From an uncultured Eubacteriales bacterium (GTDB taxonomy: Bacteria; Bacillota; Clostridia; Oscillospirales; Oscillospiraceae): a stretch of DNA of 45,407 nucleotides. The stretch covers positions 1 to 45,407 of the forward strand of contig URPA01000011.1 in NCBI GenBank assembly GCA_900549545.1, written 5' to 3'. A program made the position numbers and the translations under genes. This document shows, in pieces, positions 14,829-22,452 of the stretch. Each line of letters begins with the position of its first letter. Position 1 is the stretch's first letter. The notes under the pieces were generated by a model that was not told the DNA's origin, searched no databases, and saw only the letters and a program-made list of their open reading frames with translations.

Positions 14829-15356
14829 ATGAAAAAAATTTTATCTTTTTTGCTGCTTGTCTGCGTTCTGGCCGCGCTGTTAAGCGGCTGTGGCGGGGCG
14901 CAGGAAAAGGCGGTCATTATCCCGCCGGAGGTCTCCCCGGAGGCAGGGGGCGAAAGCCCCGGCAATGAAGCGGGCGCGGCGGCGCTGTCCTTCTTCGGCG
15001 CGTGGGAGGTCATGGACTTTCAGAGCGCGGAGGACGCAAGTCTGTCTGCCGAGGAAGCGGAGAGCTTCCGGGGCACAAGCGTCACCTACCGGCAGGACTC
15101 GGTTTTAATAAACGGTGAGATAGCGGCGGAAGGCCTCACCTACAAGACGGACGGTCCGAACTATGACTATGACAGCCTTATAGAAGCGTACAGCGCGAAC
15201 CTCGGTGAATGGTGGAACAATGTGGACACAGTGGTCTGCATAGCCTCCGGCTCGGACGCGGATTTTTTCGGCAACCGCCTGTTCATGGTGGATGAGGATA
15301 CAATTTGGATATATTACGGCGGCGTCTTCTTTCTCGCGAAGAGCGTTGATGCTTAA
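14829..15356 (+). CDS. Lipoprotein of the sigma operon
   Basis: 175 residues: MKKILSFLLLVCVLAALL followed by lipobox LLSGC (lipidated Cys about residue 21). A low-complexity linker (EVSPEAGGESPGNEAG) is followed by a small folded domain from FFGAWEVMDFQSAEDASLS to the end. That domain (WEV...GTSVTYRQDSVLING, WIYYGGVFFLAKSVD) resembles small beta-barrel lipoproteins seen in Clostridia; I cannot name a family. GGAGG lies eight bases before the ATG, 17 bases after the putative anti-sigma. It is probably the third member of the envelope-stress operon, ending at the terminator at 15365. Confidence 0.8.
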   Translation: MKKILSFLLLVCVLAALLSGCGGAQEKAVIIPPEVSPEAGGESPGNEAGAAALSFFGAWEVMDFQSAEDASLSAEEAESFRGTSVTYRQDSVLINGEIAAEGLTYKTDGPNYDYDSLIEAYSANLGEWWNNVDTVVCIASGSDADFFGNRLFMVDEDTIWIYYGGVFFLAKSVDA

Positions 15357-15364
15357 AAGCCATT

Positions 15365-15391
15365 AGCGGAGGCATTAGCCTCCGCTTTTTT
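15365..15391 (+). terminator. Terminator of the sigma operon
   Basis: AGCGGAGGC-ATTA-GCCTCCGCT followed by six T. Confidence 0.9.
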
Positions 15392-15406
15392 GCGCATCTG
15401 CGCCGC

Positions 15407-15455
15407 TTGAATCTGCGGCGCTTCTATGATAGAATAGGCAAACAATGCCTATTCT
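15407..15455 (+). promoter_or_regulatory. ABC-F promoter with palindrome over the -10 and start site
   Basis: TTGAAT (15407-15412), 17 bases, TAGAAT (15430-15435). A perfect inverted repeat AGAATAGGCA-AACAA-TGCCTATTCT (15431-15455) begins inside the -10 and covers the expected transcription start, the classic place for a repressor site. It would also fold as a 10-bp 5' leader hairpin. Confidence 0.6.
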
Positions 15456-15479
15456 ATATTTAAGATTCAGAGGTTTATT

Positions 15480-17087
15480 ATGCTTAGTGTCAATGATCTT
15501 TCCATGCAGTTTGGCTCAGACGTGCTGTTTTCCCGGGTCGATTTACAATTCACCGCCGGCAACTGCTACGGTATAATCGGCGCAAACGGCGCGGGCAAGT
15601 CCACTTTTATAAAAATTCTCTCCGGCGAGCTTGAGCCCACCTCCGGCACGGTGGAGCTTGAGCCGAAGCGCCGCATGTCGGTTTTAAAGCAGAACCAGAA
15701 CATGTACGACGCGTACAGCGTGATGGACACCGTCATCATGGGCAACCAGCGCCTCTATGACTGCGGCAGGGAGAAGGACGCGATATACGAAAAGGCCGAT
15801 TTCACCGATGAGGACGGCCTGCGCGCGGCGGAGCTTGAGGAGGAATTTGCCGAGCTTGGCGGCTGGGAGGCCGAGAGCGACGCGGGGCGCATCCTTCAGG
15901 GTCTGGGCGTGGATGTCTCCCTCCACGAGAGTCTCATGTCCGAGATCGATCCCCGCCTCAAGGTCAAGGTTCTGCTGGCTCAGGCGCTTTTCGGCCACCC
16001 CGATGTCGTGCTGCTCGACGAGCCGACGAATAACCTCGACCTTGCAAGCGTCGTCTGGCTGGAGGATTTTCTGCTGGACTACGAGGGCACAGTCCTTGTC
16101 GTCAGCCACGACAGGTATTTTCTCAACAACATCTGCACCCACATAGTTGATATCGACTATGGCAAGATAAAAATGTACGTCGGCAACTATGACTTCTGGT
16201 ATGAGTCCAGCCAGCTTATGCAGAAGCTGATGAAGGACCAGAACAAGAAGGCCGAGCAGAAGATTCAAGAGCTGCAAACCTTCATAGCCCGCTTCTCCGC
16301 GAACAAATCCAAGTCCCGTCAGGCGACCTCCCGCCGCCGTCTGCTGGATAAAATCACCGTCGAGGAGATGCCCGCTTCAAGCCGCCGCTACCCCTGGGTC
16401 GGCTTCAAGGCCGAGCGCGAGCCGGGCAAGGACAGGCTCTTTGTCACCGATGTGTGCAAGACGGTTGACGGCGTGCAGCTCCTTAAAAACGTGAGCTTCA
16501 TCGTCGGCAGGGAGGACAAAATCGCCATCGTCGGCAAGAACGAGCTTGCCGTCACGATGCTGTATAAGATCCTCGCCGGCGAGGAGGAGCCGGACAGCGG
16601 CACGGTCAAGTGGGGCGCGTCCATCGCCTATTCCTATTTTCCGAAGGACAACTCCGCCTATTTTGACGGCTGCGACTTTGACCTTATTGACTGGATGCGT
16701 CAGTTTTCCGAGGATAAGCGCGAGAGCTATCTGCGCGGCTTTCTCGGGCGGATGCTCTTCTCCGGGGACGATGTTTACAAGCCCGTCAAGGTGCTCTCCG
16801 GCGGTGAGAAGGTGCGCTGCATGCTCAGCCGCATGATGCTCTCCGGGGCAAACTTCCTCATGCTTGACCAGCCCACAAACCACCTCGACCTTGAGAGCAT
16901 CGCCGCGCTCAATAACGGCCTCGAGGCCTTCAAGCAGAACATCATCTTCTCCTGCCACGACCACCAGCTCACCCAGACGGTCGCCAACCGCATAATCGAG
17001 ATAACCGACGACGGCATAATAGACCGCATGTGCAGCTATGACGAGTATGTCCACCTGAGCGACCTCGAAAGCGCCGCAAGGGAGTAA
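15480..17087 (+). CDS. ABC-F family ATPase (YbiT/YkpA-like) with degenerate second site
   Basis: Cytoplasmic, ribosome-acting ABC protein without membrane spans, 535 residues, two nucleotide-binding domains. NBD1: Walker A GANGAGKST (34-42), the altered signature MSEIDPRLKVKVLLAQALF typical of the YbiT branch, Walker B VVLLDEPTNNLD, and switch VVSHDRYFL. A basic linker (FSANKSKSRQATSRRRLL) joins the halves. In NBD2 the signature LSGGEKVRCMLSR is intact. The P-loop reads VGKNELAVTM (351-360), without the GK[ST] lysine, and the Walker B is LMLDQPTNHLD with Gln464 at the usual catalytic Glu. ABC-F proteins relieve stalled or drug-bound ribosomes or act as translation factors; the exact job here is unknown. 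The ribosome site is a modest AGAGG. Confidence 0.88.
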   Translation: MLSVNDLSMQFGSDVLFSRVDLQFTAGNCYGIIGANGAGKSTFIKILSGELEPTSGTVELEPKRRMSVLKQNQNMYDAYSVMDTVIMGNQRLYDCGREKDAIYEKADFTDEDGLRAAELEEEFAELGGWEAESDAGRILQGLGVDVSLHESLMSEIDPRLKVKVLLAQALFGHPDVVLLDEPTNNLDLASVVWLEDFLLDYEGTVLVVSHDRYFLNNICTHIVDIDYGKIKMYVGNYDFWYESSQLMQKLMKDQNKKAEQKIQELQTFIARFSANKSKSRQATSRRRLLDKITVEEMPASSRRYPWVGFKAEREPGKDRLFVTDVCKTVDGVQLLKNVSFIVGREDKIAIVGKNELAVTMLYKILAGEEEPDSGTVKWGASIAYSYFPKDNSAYFDGCDFDLIDWMRQFSEDKRESYLRGFLGRMLFSGDDVYKPVKVLSGGEKVRCMLSRMMLSGANFLMLDQPTNHLDLESIAALNNGLEAFKQNIIFSCHDHQLTQTVANRIIEITDDGIIDRMCSYDEYVHLSDLESAARE

Positions 17088-17559
17088 GGCCGCCGCAAAT
17101 TTGTTCAATCCAGCGGCTCCCTTGTGTAAAGGGAGCTGTCAGCGAAGCTGACTGAGGGATTGTTTGGCAGTAAAAAGTTTGTATAAGCCTTATAATTCTG
17201 CAAAATCCGCAACATTTCACCGACAACCCTTCCGGTTTGCGGCGATGCCGCAAACCACCTCCCCTTACACAGTGGAGGCTTTGGATGGTGCAAACTTGCA
17301 CAATTTGATCTTGCTTCCCCCTTGAGGGGGAAGTGTCAAGCCGCAAAGCGGCTTGACGATAGGGGGGGGACACCGAGATAAGTCAGATATTCTCCCCCTT
17401 CAGTCAGCTTCGCTGACATCTCCCCCCGAGGGGCACCAAGATTGTTCACTGCAACCTTGAACTCAATCATAACAAACCGCTTGCATACGGAAAACTTTCA
17501 GCATTTTTTAAAATTTTGCCCGCCCAAAGGGGCGGGCATATCTCGGATAGGAGTTACAT
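17088..17559. repeat. Two interspersed elements in a gene-free gap
   Basis: Copy 2 of the 142-bp family lies at 17115-17280 (GGCTCCCTTGTGTAAAGGGA ... CCCCTTACACAGTGGAGGCT). A second-type element, 17313-17434, starts GCTTCCCCCTTGAGGGGGAA, contains GTCAAGCCGCAAAGCGGCTTGAC and ends with a CCCCGAGGGG core. Before the next gene a GC-rich hairpin TGCCCGCCC-AAAG-GGGCGGGCA (17517-17538) has no T-run. It lies just before the Shine-Dalgarno, so it may stabilise the mRNA 5' end. No gene is seen. Confidence 0.75.
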
Positions 17560-18690
17560 ATGAACCAAAAAGAACTTGGCGAGATTCGCCGCCGGATAAA
17601 GCCGGAGCGGAGCAGCATCACGCATATTTACGGCTGCTATGTAAACGGCGGCAAGGAGATAATCTCATATATTGACGAATCTGTCGGCCTCATGTCCGCT
17701 GAGGAGAGCGAGAAGTATTTCACGCTTCTTCGCAAATCCCTCTCCGGCGGGCTGGGGCGCAGGCTTTTGGAGCTGTCTTTTGCCACAAAGCAGGTCATGG
17801 ACAGCCCCGAATATTCCCTGCTCTCCGCACTGCGCCGCTGTGAGCTTCAGGACGCCGCCCTGCGTGAGGAGTTTTACAAAGCCGTGGTCAGCTCCCTCGA
17901 CATGGACGGGGAAAACTACCTCATTCTCCTCGCCTTTGATGCCTATGATGTCCCCTATCGCGGCAAGGACGGCGAGAGGCAGGACTCCGGCAATGTGTTC
18001 AAGTACCTGCTGTGCAGCATATGCCCCGTCAAGGCGGGCAAAGCGCAGCTCGGCTATGTTCCCGAGGAGAAGCGCTTTCACAACTCCGCCATCGGGCAGA
18101 TAGTCTCCCAGCCGGAGCTGGGTTTCATGTTCCCCTGCTTTGATGACCGCGCCGCCAACATTTACAGCGCCCTGTTCTACACCCGCGGCATACGTGAGAT
18201 TCATCAGGAGTTCATTGACAGCGTTTTCCGCACGGAGGTACCCATATCCCCGGCAAAGCAGAAGGACGCGTTTGGCGCGCTTTTGACCCAGTCTCTGGAA
18301 AAGGATTGCTCCATGGAGCTGGTGCAGGCCGTGCATGAAGAGCTCAGTGACAGAATAGCCCTGCATAAGGAGAGCCGTGACCCCGAGCCGCTGACCCTCA
18401 GCCCCAAGGAGCTGGGCGACATTGTGGAGGGCTGCGGCGCAAAGAGCGAGCAGGCCGAGCAGTTTTGCGAGATGTGTCAGGAGGAGCTGGGCGACGATGC
18501 TCGCCTCATGCCCGAGAACATCATCGGCGGCAAGCGCCTGGAAATTGCCACCCCGCAGGTCAAGATAAGCCTTGAACCGAAGGACGGGCATCTCGTTACC
18601 TCCCGGATAATCGACGGGCATAAGTACATCCTCATAAACGCCGACACCGGCATCGAGGTAAACGGCATCGCCGTTGACATTATAGAATAA
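17560..18690 (+). CDS. DUF4317 family protein
   Basis: 376 residues. The start MNQKELGEIRRRIKPERSSI, then THIYGCYVNGGKEIISYIDE and KYFTLLRKSLSGGLGRRLLE match DUF4317 as I know it from Clostridia. No signal peptide or membrane helix; cytoplasmic. The middle contains ILLAFDAYDVPYRGKDG, FKYLLCSICPVKAGKAQLGY and QPELGFMFPCFDDRAANIYS; the C-terminus IDGHKYILINADTGIEVNGI is beta-rich. No enzymatic motif is recognised and the function is unknown. TAGGAG lies eight bases before the ATG. It is monocistronic, between interspersed repeats, and converges with the glycosyltransferase gene. Confidence 0.88.
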   Translation: MNQKELGEIRRRIKPERSSITHIYGCYVNGGKEIISYIDESVGLMSAEESEKYFTLLRKSLSGGLGRRLLELSFATKQVMDSPEYSLLSALRRCELQDAALREEFYKAVVSSLDMDGENYLILLAFDAYDVPYRGKDGERQDSGNVFKYLLCSICPVKAGKAQLGYVPEEKRFHNSAIGQIVSQPELGFMFPCFDDRAANIYSALFYTRGIREIHQEFIDSVFRTEVPISPAKQKDAFGALLTQSLEKDCSMELVQAVHEELSDRIALHKESRDPEPLTLSPKELGDIVEGCGAKSEQAEQFCEMCQEELGDDARLMPENIIGGKRLEIATPQVKISLEPKDGHLVTSRIIDGHKYILINADTGIEVNGIAVDIIE

Positions 18691-18742
18691 AAACAATCTC
18701 AAATGAGTCTGTTTTTATCAGCATGTTTCGTCGAGACATAAT

Positions 18743-18886
18743 GCCTCCCCTGTGTAAGGGGAGGTGGCAAAAATCTTTGATTTTTGACGGAGGGGTTGTC
18801 CTGAGCTGTATAGCTTTAGTCTTTGCATGATTACAGATTACGACCCCTCAGGCGCTCCGCGCCAGCTCCCCTTACGCAGGGGAGCC
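18743..18886. repeat. MITE-like interspersed element, copy 3
   Basis: 144 bp from GCCTCCCCTGTGTAAGGGGA to CCCCTTACGCAGGGGAGCC, with internal GGAGGGGTTGT and ACGACCCCTCAGG. It fills the gap between the DUF4317 gene and the terminator at 18970. The rest of 18691-19008 shows no gene. Confidence 0.85.
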
Positions 18887-18969
18887 ATTAAGCAACGCAG
18901 ATTTGCATCAGTTGCACACAAAAACTCCGCCTGCGGGCGGCGAACTCAGTGAGACTTTGACCGGGCTCT

Positions 18970-19002
18970 AAAAAAAGCAGGCTCATTTGAGCCTGCTTTT
19001 TT
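18970..19002. terminator. Bidirectional terminator
   Basis: AAAAAAGCAGGCTCA/TGAGCCTGCTTTTTT between the convergent DUF4317 and GT2-GtrA genes. Confidence 0.92.
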
Positions 19003-19008
19003 CATTAT

Positions 19009-20097
19009 TCAGTCATCTTTCTGTGAGAACACCCATTCGCGCTGGATATAGTACGCAAGGAAGAAAAGCGCTGTATCAACGCAAATCTTTATAAGCGTCG
19101 CTATAAAGGCGGCGGAGTTGTGGAAGAGGGAGTTTAAAAGCGTGACAATTCCGGCCGACACCAGCATCTGCGGTATGGCGAGGCAGTAATAGCGCAGCAG
19201 AGCGCGCTTATAGTGCCCCTTGTTGCCAAAAACGATGGCATTATTGGCGTTGAAGTTCACAAGAGATGAGCAAATTCGGCCTATGACCGTTGAGCCGAGC
19301 GCAGCGTATGTGCCCATGTATCCGCCGAGAAACTTCATCGCCAGATAGAACACCAGCAGGTCAACAATGGTCGAGCCCGCGGAGCTGAGAAGGTACTTGA
19401 GCATTATTTTGAAAATGCGCCAGGAGTCCTTCACGGCGTTATAGTGCGAGCTGTAATTCTCCCCATCGTACACGGTTTCGATGGGCTGCTCGACAAAGGC
19501 GATGCCCATGCGCTTCAAATTGAGCAGCATATTCGTCTCATACTCGAAGCGCTCCCCTTCTATCCTGCAAAAGCGCTCAAGATAGCGGCGGGGAATGGCG
19601 CGCAGGCCTGTCTGCGTGTCGGAGAGCTTTATGCCGTAGCACAGGCGGAACATGAAGGAGGTCGTCTTGTTTCCGGCGACGCTCCGGGGCGGAACATTGG
19701 GAGAATTGAAGTCCCGGCAGCCGAGCACGACCTTGTCCCGCTCTCTGAGCATAACATTGCCGCAGGCAATGATATCCTTTGTGAGGTGCTGCCCGTCCCC
19801 GTCGATGGTGATGACGCCCTCAACATCCGGGCAGTTCTCCAAAACATACTCAAACGCCGTTTTAAGCGCGCGGCCCTTGCCTTTGTTGACTCCATGGTGC
19901 AGCACCGTGCACTGGGGGTAGCGCTCGGCGGAGGCGAAAATCCGCTGTTTTTCCGCGCAGCTGCCGTCATCAACAATAATTATCGTCTCAAAACCGTTGG
20001 AGATAAGCTCGTCCACAACGCGCAGAAACTTCTCGTCCGGGTCAAGCGACGGCAGCACAATGGCGAGCGCCGATGTGCAAATTCCATTTTCTGACAT
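19009..20097 (-). CDS. GT2 glycosyltransferase fused to a GtrA membrane domain
   Basis: 362 residues, two modules. N-terminal GT-A domain (about 8-220), of the DPM1/polyprenyl-phosphate sugar transferase type: ALAIVLPSLDPDEKFLRVVD, IIIVDDGS, GVNKGKGRALKTAFEY, the metal-binding ITIDGDGQHL, and DTQTGLRAIPRRYLERF. The C-terminal part (about 230-360) has four hydrophobic segments of the GtrA/DPMS type, with NFNANNAIVFGNKGHYKRAL and the end YYIQREWVFSQKDD. GtrA-like domains are thought to flip or hold polyprenyl-phosphate sugars. The predicted reaction moves a sugar from a nucleotide donor to undecaprenyl phosphate at the inner face. It is the last gene of a three-gene envelope operon, 22 bases after the previous gene, with AGAGGTG upstream of the ATG. 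Confidence 0.9.
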   Translation of the reverse strand: MSENGICTSALAIVLPSLDPDEKFLRVVDELISNGFETIIIVDDGSCAEKQRIFASAERYPQCTVLHHGVNKGKGRALKTAFEYVLENCPDVEGVITIDGDGQHLTKDIIACGNVMLRERDKVVLGCRDFNSPNVPPRSVAGNKTTSFMFRLCYGIKLSDTQTGLRAIPRRYLERFCRIEGERFEYETNMLLNLKRMGIAFVEQPIETVYDGENYSSHYNAVKDSWRIFKIMLKYLLSSAGSTIVDLLVFYLAMKFLGGYMGTYAALGSTVIGRICSSLVNFNANNAIVFGNKGHYKRALLRYYCLAIPQMLVSAGIVTLLNSLFHNSAAFIATLIKICVDTALFFLAYYIQREWVFSQKDD

Positions 20098-20119
20098 ATT
20101 TCACCTCTGGATGCAGTTA

Positions 20120-21226
20120 TCAGTACATGTCCATGGTGAGCACGCGGGTATCGCCGCCGATATCAGTGACAATAAGCTTGGCGTTTTCGTCATAGGTCTC
20201 ATCACCTCTGGGAGTGCCCACAGTGAAGCCGAAGCTTATATCCACGATATAGGTATCCTCTCCCAGGCTGATAGCGCTGTTGACAGTTACATAATTTACC
20301 GTGAGATAACTGTTGTGCGACCAGGACAGGCCATCCTGCATCATCTTCATTCGACTGTCAAAGTCGGTCTCTGTTTTAATATAAGGCAGCAGCCGCTGGT
20401 ATCCGTACTGTGTCTCATTGCTGTAAATGCCGGAGATATACTTCTCGTAGCGCTCAATGAAGCGCTCGGAGAAATCCTGGAACCGGGTCATCCGTTCCTC
20501 GTCCACACCCTTTATGAACTGGGAATCGTCCTTTTCCGTGTCAATAACAAACTCGTTGCCAGCCTCGTCAAGCACGGTGGGCTCGAGCTTGCCAATGATA
20601 TTGTCAAACCGGTAAGTGACTTTGGTCGGCAGATTCGGATATGACTCGTAATATCCCTCCAGCACATCCATGTGGATGCCGCTCTCGATGATATACTCCT
20701 GGCCGAGGGTGTTTCCGTTGAGCTGCACGGAGTAGGAGGCCGGGACCGTAATCTCAATAGAGCTGTAAAGCCCCGTGAAATCAAACTCCTCTTTATAGAC
20801 AAGCCACGGGAGCATCCCGTACTTGACCTCATCGGCCTTAGACTCGTCATGCTTGAGCGTGACCTTGCCAAAAACATTGCCGTTGCAGCGCAGGTTGTAT
20901 ATCTGCGTCAGCTCGTCACCGCCGCCAACACGGCTGTATGTGATGTCATTGCGCAGCATCTCCTGCACGATCTCGGCGCAGTCCTCGTCCGTCTGCATCT
21001 CGTGGGGCATGTCGGCGATGGTCTGGGCAATAGACTCATCCCAGAGGTTCTCGCTCAAATCGGCCACATACTCGTCCATCACATTATCCGGTCTTGAGTT
21101 TTCATACTCGACCGCGTACTCCCAGACCTTGCTCAGCCCGTACATCGCGGCCGCCGCAAGCAGGATTATATAGATGCTGAGAAAAATACCATAAATCTTC
21201 GCGCCGCGTTTTTTCTTTCTTGCCAT
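20120..21226 (-). CDS. Membrane-anchored extracytoplasmic protein, family unknown
   Basis: 368 residues. A basic start MARKKKRGAKIYG leads to one membrane helix (about 11-33, IFLSIYIILLAAAAMYGLSK). An extracellular, mostly polar region follows, with patches such as NVMDEYVADLSENLWDESIA, IYNLRCNGNVFGKVTLKHDE, VQLNGNTLGQEY and FSERFIERYEKYISGIYSNE. The last resembles the start of a cystatin/NTF2-like fold (helix, then the strands NSYLTVNYVTVNSAISLGED and YIVDISFGFTVGT), but I cannot assign it. GGAGGGG lies nine bases before the ATG, 14 bases after the phosphodiester-glycosidase gene. It probably assists modification or attachment of a surface glycan together with its operon partners (inference). 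Confidence 0.75.
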   Translation of the reverse strand: MARKKKRGAKIYGIFLSIYIILLAAAAMYGLSKVWEYAVEYENSRPDNVMDEYVADLSENLWDESIAQTIADMPHEMQTDEDCAEIVQEMLRNDITYSRVGGGDELTQIYNLRCNGNVFGKVTLKHDESKADEVKYGMLPWLVYKEEFDFTGLYSSIEITVPASYSVQLNGNTLGQEYIIESGIHMDVLEGYYESYPNLPTKVTYRFDNIIGKLEPTVLDEAGNEFVIDTEKDDSQFIKGVDEERMTRFQDFSERFIERYEKYISGIYSNETQYGYQRLLPYIKTETDFDSRMKMMQDGLSWSHNSYLTVNYVTVNSAISLGEDTYIVDISFGFTVGTPRGDETYDENAKLIVTDIGGDTRVLTMDMY

Positions 21227-21240
21227 AGCCTAACCCCTCC

Positions 21241-22335
21241 TTACTTGAAGAGAAACACGTCCGTCAGGCTTCTGGAGAAACCCGCCGCGCTGGAGCATTT
21301 GTTCACGTACTCGCCGTTATACCACATGCTGGAGGAGGAGCCGCCATCCATGTTTATAGCGTTGACCGCGCCATGCTCAAGCATAATGTCGGCCAGGTCC
21401 TGATACGTGCAGCCCGCGGAATGTGCCTGTCTGCCGTCAACGCACAGCATCAGGATCGCTCCGTCGGCGCGCTGGCCGATAGCCGTGCGGGGATTGACAC
21501 CGGTGCTCTTATAAGACGTGTCACAGGCTTCGCCGTTCATGACGAGAATGGGGTCAAAGCTCACTCCGCCCACAATATTCAAAGACACAGCATCAGCGCT
21601 TGTATAGTAGCCCACGTGCATAATGCCCTGATCGTCAAAGCCAACAAAGCTGGAAGCGCCATAGCCCTCGTTGTAGCACACGCCGTCAGCGATGGTCAAG
21701 CCCTGGGGGAAACCGCCGCTGCCACTGCCGTCCTGGTCGACAAAGCCGCCGCCGTTTATGCCGCCGATAGCGCCGTACTTTTCACAATAATAGTCCAGCG
21801 AGCGGCCGCTTACGCCGAAATTATCCGTTATCGCGACAAACACCCGCGTCGGGTCAAGGATTGTTATGAGGTAGCCCACATAGTTGCCGCGCTTGATGTT
21901 TTCAAAGATGATGCCGTCCCCGTCCTCATCCTCGGGATACTGGCTCTCCTCCTGCGATTGCTCATCATCCGAGTCGGAGGGCTTTATGGTGATAAGGCTG
22001 GGGTCAAACTCCGCGTCCACATGAGCGCTCTTTTGCTCGAGATACGGCTGCATCTCCGCGTCGCTGAGATAAATTCTCGGTATGAATCTGAAGCGGCGGG
22101 TGTCCAGCATGGTGTACACAAAGGTATCCCTCAGCGCGGGGGAGGGCCCTTTTATCAGCACGTACTCAAGCCCCAGCCCCGCGACGCCTATCAAAATAAC
22201 GGTGGCGAGGATGAAGCCGAATATTCTGTCTATAACCGTGCCGATTGTTCTGCGCCTCGCCCTTTTCCTGCGCCGCAGCTTTTCAGCCTCGATCTCATCG
22301 GGTGTAAGCTCAGTTATCTGTTCTTTTTTACTCAC
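21241..22335 (-). CDS. Membrane-anchored phosphodiester glycosidase (NAGPA-like), second paralogue
   Basis: 364 residues from a GTG at 22335, preceded by GAAGGTG; a TTG eight codons upstream has a weaker site. A cytoplasmic Arg/Lys-rich segment (LRRRKRARRRTIG) precedes one membrane helix (IFGFILATVILIGVAGLGLE). An acidic linker (PSDSDDEQSQEESQYPEDED) leads to the phosphodiester-glycosidase domain: GYLITILDPTRVFVAITDNF, IGGINGGGFVDQDGSGSGGF, PQGLTIADGVCYNEGYGASS, NPRTAIGQRADGAILMLCVD and the hallmark NAINMDGGSSSSMWYNG. It leads an operon with the unknown protein and the GT2-GtrA enzyme, which points to a polyprenyl-linked or phosphodiester-linked surface polymer as substrate (inference). It is only distantly similar to the copy at 9054. 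Confidence 0.88.
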   Translation of the reverse strand: MSKKEQITELTPDEIEAEKLRRRKRARRRTIGTVIDRIFGFILATVILIGVAGLGLEYVLIKGPSPALRDTFVYTMLDTRRFRFIPRIYLSDAEMQPYLEQKSAHVDAEFDPSLITIKPSDSDDEQSQEESQYPEDEDGDGIIFENIKRGNYVGYLITILDPTRVFVAITDNFGVSGRSLDYYCEKYGAIGGINGGGFVDQDGSGSGGFPQGLTIADGVCYNEGYGASSFVGFDDQGIMHVGYYTSADAVSLNIVGGVSFDPILVMNGEACDTSYKSTGVNPRTAIGQRADGAILMLCVDGRQAHSAGCTYQDLADIMLEHGAVNAINMDGGSSSSMWYNGEYVNKCSSAAGFSRSLTDVFLFK

Positions 22336-22368
22336 TTTTGCACCTTCAGTTGTTCTCAAAAATTCCAG

Positions 22369-22438
22369 AGGTGTGTGTCCACACCTTTCCTATTTTAACA
22401 TACTCAGTAATTTTACCATATTGTGCCCGTTATGACAA
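22369..22438 (-). promoter_or_regulatory. Promoter and leader palindrome of the envelope operon
   Basis: TTGTCA (22433-22438), 17 bases, TAAAAT (22410-22415) with TGG before the -10, on the minus strand. The leader contains AGGTGTG-TGTC-CACACCT (22369-22386), a small inverted repeat. Confidence 0.65.
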
Positions 22439-22452
22439 GCAAAATCGAAGAT

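Noticed and set aside
15480..17087. Antibiotic-resistance ABC-F (Vga/Lsa/OptrA type)
   Set aside because: The NBD1 signature and linker match the YbiT/YkpA housekeeping branch, and no resistance-type interdomain extension is evident.
11300..18890. CRISPR array, because of many repeated palindromic units
   Set aside because: Units are 140-170 bp, irregularly spaced, imperfect and lack unique spacers of constant length; no cas genes.
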